Of a stretch of DNA of 55,985 bases, positions 33,214 through 43,816 are shown one piece after another (within the stretch, counting starts at the first letter, position 1; each line of letters starts with the position of its first letter). The notes under the pieces are model-generated. The model was not told where the DNA came from, searched no databases, and saw only the letters and a program-made list of their open reading frames with translations. The DNA comes from Cylindrodendrum hubeiense (lineage: Eukaryota; Ascomycota; Sordariomycetes; Hypocreales; Nectriaceae): contig JAANBB010000266.1 in NCBI GenBank assembly GCA_014621425.1, positions 1 to 55,985 on the forward strand, written 5' to 3'. The position numbers were made by a program, and so were the translations under genes.

Positions 33214-36200
33214 CCCATCAGCACCGCCTCCCATACCAAGCAGCCAAAGTTCCTAGCCATGGCCGAGGCCATGGTGGCAAAGATACCGGTGGCGGCGTTC
33301 GCAGATCTATGTCGTCTTGGAGTCTAGATCTCGGCGCCTCTCCAGTGCCCCGACAGTACACCTAGCTTACCATCTGTTGATTAGAGTCAGACCTCGCGTC
33401 GTCCCGTCCCGAGCAAGAAGAACAAGTCAACCAAACGCAACCCAGAGTCATTACCTGACAAATTTGCGGCCACGGCAGAGATACTTGGTATACCTCTGCC
33501 TGGTTGTACCAGGCTAATTAACCTGAGCCGGGACTCTATTATCCGCATCGCCCACCTTGGTGTAGATGACGCCGGTGAAGATGACCTCGATGAAGATGAC
33601 CTTAGTGAAAATGAACTTGTCGAAGATGACCTTGTCGAAGACGACCTTGTCGAAGATGACCTTGTTGAGGATGACGATGACACAATAGTACCACCTCTTG
33701 GAACACCCACCCCCCCTCTAGTCACCTCTTCTTCAACGCCGAGGAGGGATAAAGAGTTGACTACACAGTCTACCAAGACTCCATCAACTAACACAGATGA
33801 TTCGACCTCATCCTCGATCTCGCCGTTGACCTCCATCTCTACCTCGAGCCCAGACCAAACCGAATCGTCTAAGGGGAGCAGGTCCGGATCACTCTCGCCA
33901 ACGATCGATGAGCTCCAATCAAGGGAAGATCCCAACGAAGAACATGTTGAACATGTTGAGCACTTTGAACATGTTGAACATTTTGAACACGTTGAACGTG
34001 TTGAATATGTTGAACGGAAAGAATACAAACGGCTGCGATGCCATACGCCAACAGCAAGTCTTCTCGGATCCCCACCCAATGAAGAAGACTCGCCTCCTTA
34101 TGGACCAGCCTCTACCTCAGTGAATATCACAGATGCTGAGGTTGACGCTAGCCTAGGGGGGCCTATGGACGAAGAGATAACAAAGTTGCTGGTATTGTTT
34201 TCATCAACTACGGTCAGTGGTCTTATCCCGCGGGACCCAGGACTGTCACAAGCACAACCCTTCAAATCCACCAATCAGGATCCAACAGTTTCTTCTGGAG
34301 CGGAGGACCTGGAATGGCACTCTCTCCAACAACCCATAGAAGACGACGACGATGACGACGACGACGGCGACGACGAAGATTACGATGACGATGAACCGAA
34401 ATGCCAACGTGAACCCGAGTCGAATGAGTTGATACTTGAGGTCGGTGATGAAGCGTCCGTGACAGACGAAGAATCCGAAGCGGAATCTAGCGATGAGCTT
34501 GAAAAAGAGCCCACTGCAACCCCCAAAGTCCCCACGAATTCGATTCCACCTCGCGATGGAGAGTCGTATAAAGTTGCCGCTCGAGCAAGTGGTGACGATC
34601 TCGACTCTGACTCCGATGCCTCATCTGGCCGACCCACCAAGATGCGACGCCTCACAGCCAAGCGGATGCAGGCGATATCCAAGCAGAAGGGCAAGGGAGC
34701 TAGCGTGATGAGGAAGAAGAAGGCTTGCGTCCGCTGCCGCAACCAGAAGATCAAGGTCGGTTACCCTTGGCTTTTTTCCTCTTTGATTTCTAACCAGACA
34801 CTAGTGTGAGTGGGACGTAAATGATCCCAACGGCGATTGCATTCCCTGCAGGAAGTTCTCCAAGAAGTCAAAGAAGACTATCCACAAAATCCCTTGCCTT
34901 CGACACAAACTCTCCGAGGTCACACTCTACCGTTCCGGCGGCCTCAAACTCACCAGTCGGTGGCAAGGTGTCGCCATGACCGACGTCGGAGACCGCATCG
35001 GTACAGGGGGCGTTCGTATCATCTACATCTCCCTGGGTCTCTGCGAGGCACCCATCCGCTTGAAGGTTATCCAATTCAAGCCTCAGCCGGGCGACGTGAC
35101 TGCCCGGCACTGGACTACATATCATGGCGGGCGTCAGATTAAGAAGAAAAAGGAGTTGGCGTGCTACTGCTTAGTCGACATCCACGCCACTGCAGTTGCG
35201 GTTGAAGAGTACATTGTTACCAATGTACTCAGTGCAATGCTCGAGCACATCTCCAAGGCGGCCGCATTGGCTGTGGATCAGAGTCCCGATGGCCAAATCG
35301 GGATAGTTGGGAAGACATACTGGATGGCTATGTGGTACTTCGTATGGCTTTACGTATGTCTATATCCTGCTCATCTCAATTTCTACCACTAACAAAGCGA
35401 CAGGAAAGATCGCCTCATAGACGCACACCAGACCAGAATATGTCAATGCGACTGTTGGGCAATACCTTTATTCTGTGGTTCGCAACTCGTTCGTCCATTA
35501 TTCCAACCCTAACCACTCGCTTTGGACCTAACTTTTTCTCACAGAACACTCGACGGGTTCCTCCTACATTTCAGGCGACGAGACCCTGGGAATGACACCA
35601 GAAACAGATGACCCGACATACCCTTTGCTGGGTAAAGTTTCTGTGCCACGCATGATTATCGCCCAATTCGACACCTTGAACTACAATCAAGTGCTCGAGA
35701 AGTACAAGAAGAGAGTTTTAAACGAACTTCAGTATTTATTAGGCCGCACCGACAGAAAGGCGTGGTTTACAGTATACTTGGTCCTCTTCATCTTGATGCG
35801 AGAAGCTAGCTGGGTTACTGCGGATCGACATCGACACGCGAAAGCAAACTACGGGACAGAGGTATTCCCTCCCAACCCCTCCTCCATCCATCTCAGTGAA
35901 TTAACAGACCCTCTAGGTCCGATACTCTATCCCCGACTTCGTCGAAAAACTCCACGATGGATGCAACAATCTCCTCGCCCACTGGCACTATTACAACCAC
36001 AATGCATGGCCCGAGAGGGGTCAGAGGAAGGATTTTGGGATTATGAAGGGTTGGCAATGGCGCCTCATACGGGAAACCTCAATCTACGAGGACGTCAAAC
36101 AGTACAATGGGTTCTGGGATCAGTACAGGCAGGCGAACAGCACTCGTACGGATACAAGCCCAGCAGGGAACCACGATCAAGCAGCTGACGACACATCACC

Positions 36201-36357
36201 AGTTACGATGCTCAACTACAAGAAGCCTGCCCTTGGAGAATACGCCGGACCCCAGAACAAGTTCGATTGGGACCATCCATACTACTGGGTCTCGCAGCTT
36301 TTCGATACCAAGTGGACTCCGCACCCCACGTACCAACGCGAGCAGATCCCGACCTGA
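33214..36357 (+). CDS. Large acidic protein with atypical Zn2Cys6-like cluster and coding minisatellites
   Basis: Confident exons are 33385-34755, 34805-35353, 35404-35488, 35545-35861 and 35917-36357 (920 residues), with introns of 49-56 bp. A further exon 33214-33324 (ending in DLCRLG) is likely; the true ATG is unresolved and may lie upstream of 33157. The N-terminal third is acidic and repetitive (15-bp and 9-bp coding repeats), followed by a poly-Asp stretch at 34339-34396. A basic segment leads into the zinc cluster: CVRCRNQKIK, then an intron immediately before the third Cys, then CEWDVNDPNGDCIPC. A further Cys follows 15 residues later (IHKIPC). The C-terminal ~350 residues (MIIAQFD, NNLLAHWHYYN) form a conserved-looking region typical of fungal zinc-cluster proteins lacking the standard middle homology domain. 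Probably a nuclear DNA-binding protein; targets unknown. Confidence 0.72.
33565..33669 (+). repeat. Coding 15-bp minisatellite (GATGACCTTGTCGAA), 7 units
   Basis: Seven head-to-tail units begin at 33565, 33580, 33595, 33610, 33625, 33640 and 33655 and encode D-D-x-x-E pentapeptides, converging on DDLVE in the last units. Variation is mostly conservative at the protein level. The repeat stays in frame with the zinc-cluster protein. Confidence 0.85.
33940..34011 (+). repeat. Coding 9-bp minisatellite (GAACATGTT), 8 units
   Basis: Eight units begin at 33940 and repeat every 9 bp, encoding EHV, EHV, EHF, EHV, EHF, EHV, ERV and EYV. The consensus contains the palindrome AACATGTT. It lies in the reading frame of the zinc-cluster protein and predicts an amphipathic Glu/His/Val stretch. 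Confidence 0.9.
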
Positions 36358-37110
36358 TGATGCCGCCCAAACACATATTTACAAAGCGCGAAGAACATAT
36401 TTATTTTTCCTCTCACGCGGTCCTTAACGACACTTTTTCTTCTACATTTCCTTGACACTCACGACTTTCCTTTGACGAAGAAACGGGACCAGCATCATTA
36501 GACACAAAGCGAGCGCTGCTTATGGAGGGCACGAACGGGACCAAACAACAGAAAAGAATGCCATGTATGATCAGCAGGAGACGGAATATTCGGCACATGA
36601 TCAACATATGACAACTCCTTGGGACACAGAACAACGACAGGGCGCTTTGGGGTCAGGGCATGGGTACATAGCCTTGCTAGAGAAGGCACACGCAGACCTC
36701 GGATCGCCCGAGACACCGATTAGCACGACATAAGTTACTTGTGGATTTATCTTTGCGGAACTGCTCATGCCAACGGTCTTTATGAATCTAACACAAATTG
36801 CTTGTCTCTTTCTTATTTTGATTCTCTACTTAACGCTGCCATTCCCTATCCCAGCCATGCTCCGCCTATCCCATGCTGAAGTCGGAGCCAAGTTGTGTTT
36901 CGTGCAAAGATGTTTAATTCTAAGAGGCAATGAACAACATACCCCGTCTGGCAAGCAAGTGTAACAACTCTGAATAATAGGTGCCCTATTCCCAAATCAT
37001 ATCTAAGGGGCCCTTCCAAATATTGTACGTGGCCATGTCTCGAGCTCCATGTCCCCCGAACTTCCCGACCGTCTCTCCAACCAGTCTATACCCAATCCAC
37101 CAAAACACCC
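36358..37110. other. Convergent 3' region
   Basis: 753 bp between two facing stop codons; AT-richer in its second half. Probably the 3' UTRs of both neighbours. No gene supported. Confidence 0.5.
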
Positions 37111-38271
37111 TCAAATGCCCACAGCTGGCGGTCCCACTCTTGTTCTTGCATCCGTCCCGTGGTAGATCTTCTTCCGCGACGGCTTCCAGACGGGCGTGTC
37201 CCACTCTGTGTCCGGCCACCCATCATCAATTACGATCACATCCACCAAGGGGCTTCCTAAACCACGGCTCTTCATGAACTTGGAAAAGTCGCCGTCGGGT
37301 GCTGCCAGTCGATATCGATCTTTGCGGCGGTTGAGAGCGGTCTTGACGTCTTTGATACTACGCAAGACGGAGTCGTGGAATTTTTCAACATGGCTGATGC
37401 ACTTTTGGAGGCGGTTGAGTTGCTCTGCCGAGACTGTGTAGCAGTGGTGAGGCGCATTTTGGTCACGCAGTTCCTGAGAGGGAGGGATGGTCTTCGGATC
37501 CGAGCCATCTGAGGCAGATGTTGACGTTGGGTGGGACGGTTCTAAATCGCATGTGCCGCAAGGGCTTCCCGAATTCGAGGCATCAAGGTTCCGATTGTTC
37601 TCGGCGTCAACTCGGTCAAGGTGCGACTTCAATTCGACCGGGAACGATTGGCTCCAAGGTCGAAGGAGGATGTGGCTGGTTTCATCGTCTTCGATCCGGT
37701 TCCCGACACGGGTTTCGGGATTACTATACGAATAATCAGGTTCGTGCTCAGGCGACGGCGGTCGGGTCGGTGTCTCTTGGTTGGAAAACCACGCGTCGTA
37801 GCGAGTGTCTAGATCGTATGTGCTGTCGTCGTCTTCGTCGTCTGAATCGGATTCTGCATCGTACGCGGCTTCATCGTACGGAATGCCCTGAAACACCGCG
37901 GAATGTTCGAAACTAAGGGTTATAGCATCATTGATCTGGGACCGAGGGGTCATACAGTCGATGTCGGAGGAGTCAGCCTGGGACTGAGGGACCACACTGG
38001 CATCCTAAACAAAGGCGTCCCCTTCAAGCAACCACGGAAAGTCGAGTCGACAGAAACTATCGAACAGTTCCTTTTCTTCGTTTTCATCCGGAATAGGAAG
38101 CGGCGTCGCCGCTGCGATAATCCCAATATCCGGTGAGGATACACGCTGGATCGCCCGGGCCTGCAGTGTCCTGAGATCGTCAAGCATCGACTTCGTCCGA
38201 TCTGCGAGCATGTACCTCGCTTCCATCGACACCTTGGCGGTGTCTGTTTTGTTCACACCCCATCGTCGCAT
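37111..38271 (-). pseudogene. Unknown acidic protein interrupted by one in-frame TAG
   Basis: From the ATG at 38271 the frame runs 88 codons to a TAG at 38007-38005, then continues in the same frame for 294 codons to TGA at 37113-37111; read through, the product would be 386 residues. Composition and style are continuous across the stop (WLLEGDAFV, then DASVVPQSQADSSD). The C-terminal part has a strongly acidic block (about 37800-37850) and a helical segment EQLNRLQKCISHVEKFHDSVL. No family is recognised. Either the TAG is a real nonsense change or sequence error, or it is removed by an intron whose splice sites are weak: a 138 bp intron from a GTATCC donor to the TTTAG at the stop, or a 69 bp one from GTTCGA to GCCAG, would both keep frame. 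Confidence 0.5.
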
Positions 38272-39195
38272 GGCGAGGCGAGGTTTGTCGCGAGGTTACA
38301 CGTCGGTTCTGCTTCCGGCAGGGTAGGAGATGTGCGGGATGGTCGTAGAGAGGCGGGATGGTCTTATACGGGTGGCTGTCGGCCCGTAATGAAACGTCGC
38401 GATCCACGAAGCTCGATAGCTAGAGTTCCAAAATGACCAAGTTGAACAAATGAGACGAATAAGAGTAATTATGGGTGCCTACTGTGTAGAGTGAGTCAGT
38501 TTGGAGCATGACTGCCTGGGAGGAGTCACGCAACACACAGGAAATTAATCATGTGTCGAAACCGAACACTGTTCTGGACAGCTATGCGTGAATCACACGG
38601 TGGCTCACCTAAACGTGCATATTTTCCAAACAATTCTTCAATTGCTATTGTCTTTGTCTTGGGCAAGCCCACTTCGCCAAGGTTTAGCCCAGTTCAGCTC
38701 CACCATCGGTTGTTCGTTCCCTCCCCGAGATGTTCTACGTACACACAACGGGAAGCAGGCACGCAGTCGTCTAAACGTCTTACACATGGCGTATCCAGTA
38801 GCGCTATACCTTCCAGGTGACCTATCGGCAAATGACACCTAAGCCATCTTTACGGTAGGTGTCGTCCAGTTAGCCTCAGCGCTGCCGTAGCTCCGCGGAA
38901 GCGGGATCTACCTCCGGATGCGCCACACGCGGGATCCCACACTCACACATGAACTCATGCGAGATGCTGATCTTAACTCGATGCCTGCATAACTAAAGTT
39001 TCGGGACGGTAGATCCCTAAGACCCCTGCTAAGAATGATTGTCCAGCGTCTCGACTTTACGTTGCCCGTCTGCCATCTTGGTCGCCGTTCCGTACAAATA
39101 TTACAACTCGTAAGTGAAGATTATCTATCCTCATGCGTCCTGCAAAAGGCTCGCACGCTCGCTCGCAGGGCCCTCGTCTTTGGGTGCCTGCGCTT
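38272..39195. other. Intergenic region upstream of the unknown acidic protein
   Basis: 924 bp between the start of the acidic protein and the 3' end of the inositol phosphatase, both on the minus strand. No gene or clear repeat seen. Confidence 0.5.
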
Positions 39196-42144
39196 CTAGC
39201 TATTCTCGTCTCTCCGGAGAAACATCTCCATCACTGTCCTCGCCCTGTCAGTGGCCCCCTTCTCCTTCTTATCCACTCGACATGCCAGCGGGCCCACCAG
39301 CTCTGCATACCGCTTCTCTCTGATCTTTCTATTCTTCGAGTTCTCATCTTCACCACCTAACCGGAAACTCAGCCGCCGTGTGAGCCCCATGCCCTTCGGG
39401 TCCGCAGTGGCGGGCGTCAGGTCGAAAGCGACGCGCGACAGCGTGGCTGTCAAAAAGACAAAGGCGATGTTGTGATTTGGCGCTGAAGAGAGAACGTCAA
39501 GAATCTGCGTCTTGGTATCGGGCCAAACATTCGCGGGCACAGACGAGATATTAGGCAACGCCGTAGTGAGTTTGGCCCAGAGGTGTGTGGGAATGAGGCC
39601 ATCGGTGAGAGACTCCAGGAAGAGTAATAAGACAGAGGATAGAGCCTCAAGCTTCTGAGAGGCTGGAAGTTCGAGTGACAATGACTCGATCAGTGGTGAA
39701 TCCGTGTCGAGCGCGTCAATAAGAGCGAGTTGACGGCGCTGTTTCTCGGCAGGATCCAACCTCCAAGTCGCAGGGTCAATGGGCCACCCGGGATCTCGGG
39801 GCAAGGCCGCGTCTTGTAGCATCGTAGCGTCGGCAATGCTCCTCTCCACAAGGCTCTGAGTTGCCTCAGTAAGCTTAAACAGTTCCTTCGGAGCTGAGCA
39901 ATGCACGGCTGAGTCGTATGGGATTGCTCCCTTGATCTCTTTTTCCAGCAAGAACCTCCTGATACCGCCGTCCGGGATTCGTATGAGCTCAGATATGGAC
40001 CGCCCAAGGCATGTTGGCTTCCATGTTCCGCGCACAGGGATAAAGTGATCCCGGCCGTCTTCTATCCGAAGGACCAACACATCCTCAATCTTGGAGAGGC
40101 CTTCATTCAGGGCGCGGATGTGAGGTATCGCTGATATCTGTATCTCCAACAATACTAAGACCGTATCGCCAGGATCCAACGTTACAGATCGTCCAAGGGG
40201 CTCTGAAGAATCTTCGTCTGCCTGCAAGAAAGTCGTCTTTAGCCAGTCGGGTATTGCCTCTTCTCCATCCTCGTTAGTCGTCTTCTCGACAAATGAAAAG
40301 GTTGCGGGCACGCTGCTGGTGTTTGCCACCGTCAACAAACTCGTCTTTCTCTCCAGCGGCCCAAGTGATCCAAACTCCACCACGTTGTCGTCATCTCCGT
40401 CTCCACCCTCCACAACAACTGTGATTCCCGGTCGGCCCTCATTCTCGGCTCTGTCTAGCTCCCTGGCAACCTCGCCGTGCACAATTGCTTTGAGCTCCGG
40501 GACCACGGCGTCGTAGTCAAGAGTAAATATGGACGTAATGGGTTTGTGGTCAGAGGAGGAAATGCGTTGGTGCGAGGCGTAGATTTCCAGGCTTATGTGA
40601 TCGTGAAAACCATCCTTGGTTACCACGTCGTCGGTTCCAGGGTCATCATTCTCGTCGTATTCGTCATACTCATCGTATCCCCCATCGGTCGCCTTGGGAG
40701 GGTCCTCTCCATCAGCATCTGGGTCATAGCTAAAGAGCACGTCGTCGTCGTCCTCGAGTCCCCTCGCTCTCATTTCCTCGTCCTTCCTCTTAGCTGCCTC
40801 TTCTTCTTTAACCTTGTTCTCGTACTCCAACTTGTTTGCTCGAGTTCGGAACAGGATCCGGTCGCACCAACTTGGAGCACGTTGTTTTTCGCTCGTGTCA
40901 AAGAGGCCGACGGTCCCCACATCGTATTTATAAGTGGGCAGGAATGTGATGGGTCCTTCTCGCCAGCCATCGTGGAAGACCTTGCGCTCTCTGATCATCC
41001 TCCGCAGCTGATCGTGGGGTAGAAGCGAGTCGATCGTGGCCTGCAACGAGGTGGGATCTTGGCTGGGGTCTTCAGGGAAGTCGTCGGGATCAGGGAGTGA
41101 GCTTGTGGAGTCGAAGCTTTCATCACGAGAGTGTAGTGATGACATCGTCGTAGCATCGTCGTCACTATCGGAGGTCTTCATCACAATCACCCCTTGTTCG
41201 TCGAGCAGCGTCTTTGCCGTGTCATTGCTTGAGCCATATTCACCACGAGCGTGTAATGTCAGGAGCCGTCTGATATCGTCACCAGGCAATCCATCAAGTC
41301 GGAAGTTCAAGTCGCCAAACCAAAAAGCGAGGTCCTCGTCGCCAATCTTTTCCTCGGCATCATTCTCTTCAGCCCCTGCGAGAACAATCGGGTCAAATTG
41401 CGTCTTGGAGAGAATCTGCGCCACGTCCCAGCATCGTCGTTCGAGGTATGATGTACCTGCGCCGCTAGCCAGGTGAGTGTTTACGAAAACCATGCGAGTC
41501 GTTTCTCCCAAGAGCAGTCGTGTCGTCACAGCTCCCTTGTTCCCAAAATAACCCAGTAGCCCGGTCCCGACCTGCTTCGTGCTTACGTTGCTGATGGTAG
41601 CTGTGACTTCCGGGGAGGCGTAGACCAGTAGCAACAAGCCGGTCATCTGCTCTGACGTGATCAGCTCATACCCGGGAGGTAGAGCTGCCTCTAGGGCAGC
41701 CTCCCATTTCTCCATGGCGCTCTTGTCCGTGTATACTGCGCGGTTCATGTACTCCTTTGTTGTGCTGAGGTCCACAATCTCCTGCAGGCCCAGCACGTAA
41801 AGCCCAATGTTCTTCCCGGCGACCAAGTGGTACGGCGCTGAGTCTCCATCTTGCTGTGTCGGATCTGTGTGCTCCACCGAGGGGTTTTGCGACAAGTCGA
41901 GCGTCGCAAAGTCCTGGTCGATGCCCTCTCCGCTGGCAAACCAAGTCGCGAGGTCTTTGTCTGTGCCTGTGCATGCCGCCACGTTCCATGTCCCGATCTT
42001 GACCTTTATCCTGTGCGGGCGCACGTATTCTGATCGTCTCGCGTGGACTGCTTTCGCGAGGGAATGCGGCGTCGTCGGTTGCGGTTCGATTGGCTCCTCG
42101 GTTCCCGAATAAACCGAGGGCTCTTCAGCTTGCGGTGCCATCAT
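39196..42144 (-). CDS. Inositol polyphosphate 5-phosphatase, OCRL/INPP5B type (phosphatase-ASH-RhoGAP)
   Basis: One intronless frame of 982 residues from an ATG at 42144 (a second ATG follows directly). All catalytic motifs of the 5-phosphatase fold are visible: GTWNVAA (51-57), LQEIVDLS (about 120-127), VNTHLASG (221-228), FWFGDLNFRLDG (274-285), PTYKYDVGT then QRAPSWCDRILF (403-432), and SSSDHKPI (529-536). An acidic, Lys/Glu-rich insert (about 440-505) interrupts the phosphatase domain between CDRIL and SDHKP. Residues ~550-715 fit an ASH-type beta-sandwich and ~730-960 a RhoGAP-like domain (LLLFLESLTDGLIPTHLW). The family removes the 5-phosphate of PI(4,5)P2 on endosomal, Golgi or plasma membranes. 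Whether the GAP part is catalytic is uncertain; no clear catalytic Arg finger was identified. Confidence 0.92.
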   Translation of the reverse strand: MMAPQAEEPSVYSGTEEPIEPQPTTPHSLAKAVHARRSEYVRPHRIKVKIGTWNVAACTGTDKDLATWFASGEGIDQDFATLDLSQNPSVEHTDPTQQDGDSAPYHLVAGKNIGLYVLGLQEIVDLSTTKEYMNRAVYTDKSAMEKWEAALEAALPPGYELITSEQMTGLLLLVYASPEVTATISNVSTKQVGTGLLGYFGNKGAVTTRLLLGETTRMVFVNTHLASGAGTSYLERRCWDVAQILSKTQFDPIVLAGAEENDAEEKIGDEDLAFWFGDLNFRLDGLPGDDIRRLLTLHARGEYGSSNDTAKTLLDEQGVIVMKTSDSDDDATTMSSLHSRDESFDSTSSLPDPDDFPEDPSQDPTSLQATIDSLLPHDQLRRMIRERKVFHDGWREGPITFLPTYKYDVGTVGLFDTSEKQRAPSWCDRILFRTRANKLEYENKVKEEEAAKRKDEEMRARGLEDDDDVLFSYDPDADGEDPPKATDGGYDEYDEYDENDDPGTDDVVTKDGFHDHISLEIYASHQRISSSDHKPITSIFTLDYDAVVPELKAIVHGEVARELDRAENEGRPGITVVVEGGDGDDDNVVEFGSLGPLERKTSLLTVANTSSVPATFSFVEKTTNEDGEEAIPDWLKTTFLQADEDSSEPLGRSVTLDPGDTVLVLLEIQISAIPHIRALNEGLSKIEDVLVLRIEDGRDHFIPVRGTWKPTCLGRSISELIRIPDGGIRRFLLEKEIKGAIPYDSAVHCSAPKELFKLTEATQSLVERSIADATMLQDAALPRDPGWPIDPATWRLDPAEKQRRQLALIDALDTDSPLIESLSLELPASQKLEALSSVLLLFLESLTDGLIPTHLWAKLTTALPNISSVPANVWPDTKTQILDVLSSAPNHNIAFVFLTATLSRVAFDLTPATADPKGMGLTRRLSFRLGGEDENSKNRKIREKRYAELVGPLACRVDKKEKGATDRARTVMEMFLRRDENS

Positions 42145-42765
42145 GGCAGCGTGTGAGGGGCGACAACTGTCGATGCGACGCCTTTGACTCGTGGTATCGT
42201 GGGTGGTTCGGCGGATGGTCCGTTAGATCATGACGTCCTGTAGGGAGCTTCAACTGAGAGCGCCGGAAACACGACGGGTCCGATTTGAGGATGCAATCGG
42301 TACAGAATTAAAGATGCTGTCTATTTTCGACAAAAGCGGCCAGGGGGGAGAACAGAACAATGCTCGTGGCCAGCTTGTATGCTTGATGACCTCCGGATGC
42401 GGTTGGGGTTGGGTGATGATGTAGAAATGCTCCAGGGTAGCAGCCCCGCGACATGCAGCGTCATCTTGCGCCGTTATCGATAAGCCTGGGAGGACCAAGC
42501 TCTAAACAAGGCGCCCAACATTGTCATGTGCCTCGCCTCATGAACAACAACTTTCACTTCCACTTCCGCTCCCTCCAACGAGATCGCTCCCCAACCACGC
42601 TGCGCCTGGATCCTCAGTCGCCTGACCTCTGTCTTACACTTCCGCTCGCTCAGCCTCAAATCGACCACCCATCAAAGACTTGCGGACGCCGGATTCTGTG
42701 CCATTTGGCCATCACAGACCAACCACACTCCGTTGCCATCGAGATACATTCGCCACAGCACAGCC
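42145..42765. promoter_or_regulatory. Divergent promoter between the 5-phosphatase and Dcp1 genes
   Basis: 621 bp between two outward-facing start codons; contains a CT/CA-rich tract just upstream of the Dcp1 ATG, common in fungal 5' leaders. No specific site assigned. Confidence 0.45.
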
Positions 42766-43431
42766 ATGAGCAGGCCAGCACCGCGTAAGGCGCGGCACAG
42801 CCGTCAGCCTTCGAACCGAATACCCGCAGTCTCGGACTACGAGTCCGACGCCGCGGCATACTCGTCGATGCACAACGCCTACACCCCTCCCCCGCCGCGT
42901 ACCAACACCGAACTCAACCTCTCCGTCCTCCAGCGCTACCTGCCCTCGATCCATACCATCCTTAGCATTGCAGCCAATGCCGTCATCTACACATTCGGCA
43001 GCGAGTCGGGAAGCTGGGACAAGTCTGGTGTGGAGGGCACCATGTTCGTCTGCGCCCAGTCGCCGCTCTCCGAAGACCCGAGCCACCGGCCACGAGCCTG
43101 CGTGTTTGTTTTGAACAGGAGGGGGCTAGACAATGTCATCGTGGATCTGGCCAGGGTTTCTGATGTTGAAATCTCGGGCGAACTTGTCATCATGCGGGTT
43201 GAGGGCGAATGGGAAGAGGGAGAGAAGGTATTGGGCGTGTGGATTCACAACGACAAAGATGAGACAAGAGAGGTGAACGCGGCCATGATCCAGGATAGCT
43301 GGAAAATTGCAAGAACTGCAGGGCTGGTTGAAACACAGGGACCTGAAGTTGGGCCGGCAATGCAGGCTATGGGCCGGAGGCTGAGCCTGAGCGACTTGTT
43401 CGGGAAAGCCAGCGCTGGAGGTGGAAACTAG
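42766..43431 (+). CDS. dcp1: mRNA decapping protein Dcp1
   Basis: An intronless frame of 221 residues. The EVH1-like Dcp1 domain is clear from NLSVLQRYLPSIHTILSIAA (about 51-70), VIYTF, SWDKSGVEGTMFVCAQ (about 84-99) and FVLNRRGLDN (about 114-123), followed by VWIHNDKDE. Dcp1 binds and activates the Dcp2 hydrolase that removes the 5' cap of mRNA in P-bodies. The N-terminal ~45 residues are basic and Pro-rich, and there is only a short C-terminal extension, as in other filamentous fungi. The ATG at 42766 was chosen because upstream in-frame sequence has no ATG and the basic MSRPAPRKAR start is typical. Convergent with Rvs161. Confidence 0.9.
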   Translation: MSRPAPRKARHSRQPSNRIPAVSDYESDAAAYSSMHNAYTPPPPRTNTELNLSVLQRYLPSIHTILSIAANAVIYTFGSESGSWDKSGVEGTMFVCAQSPLSEDPSHRPRACVFVLNRRGLDNVIVDLARVSDVEISGELVIMRVEGEWEEGEKVLGVWIHNDKDETREVNAAMIQDSWKIARTAGLVETQGPEVGPAMQAMGRRLSLSDLFGKASAGGGN

Positions 43432-43816
43432 GCCTTCATGACTGGGCGATGGCTGGATGCAACAATGAACTTGGAGACTCAATTCAACGCTCGAATCGGT
43501 CTCCATGTTAGAAGGATATGCGTGATACTCTCTCGAGGGATGACTCGAGGGGTACGGCAAGACATGGCGTCAGCTACGGAGCATTCCGATTGAACTCTTA
43601 CCCTTAGTCGATAATTGAAACATGATACATATGACCTGAGAATCAGCAGCGTTGGTTCAACTCTAATACCGGCTTTTCAATATAGAAAGTCAAGCAAGCA
43701 GGTTGTCTATTCGTGTAGTCGTCAACGAGACAGCAGATGTCTGCAAGAAGCAACTAACACCCTTTCCGTACGCCATTCCCAAGTGTTCCAAATCAGACTT
43801 CGAAGCCTCTTCCATC
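43432..43816. other. Convergent 3' region between dcp1 and rvs161
   Basis: 385 bp between two facing stop codons, presumably 3' UTRs. No gene seen. Confidence 0.5.

Noticed and set aside
33387..34079. Minus-strand Ser-rich frame opposite the acidic repeats
   Set aside because: Antisense of GAT/GAC/GAA repeats gives poly-Ser/Thr; the plus-strand frame has splice continuity and a zinc cluster.
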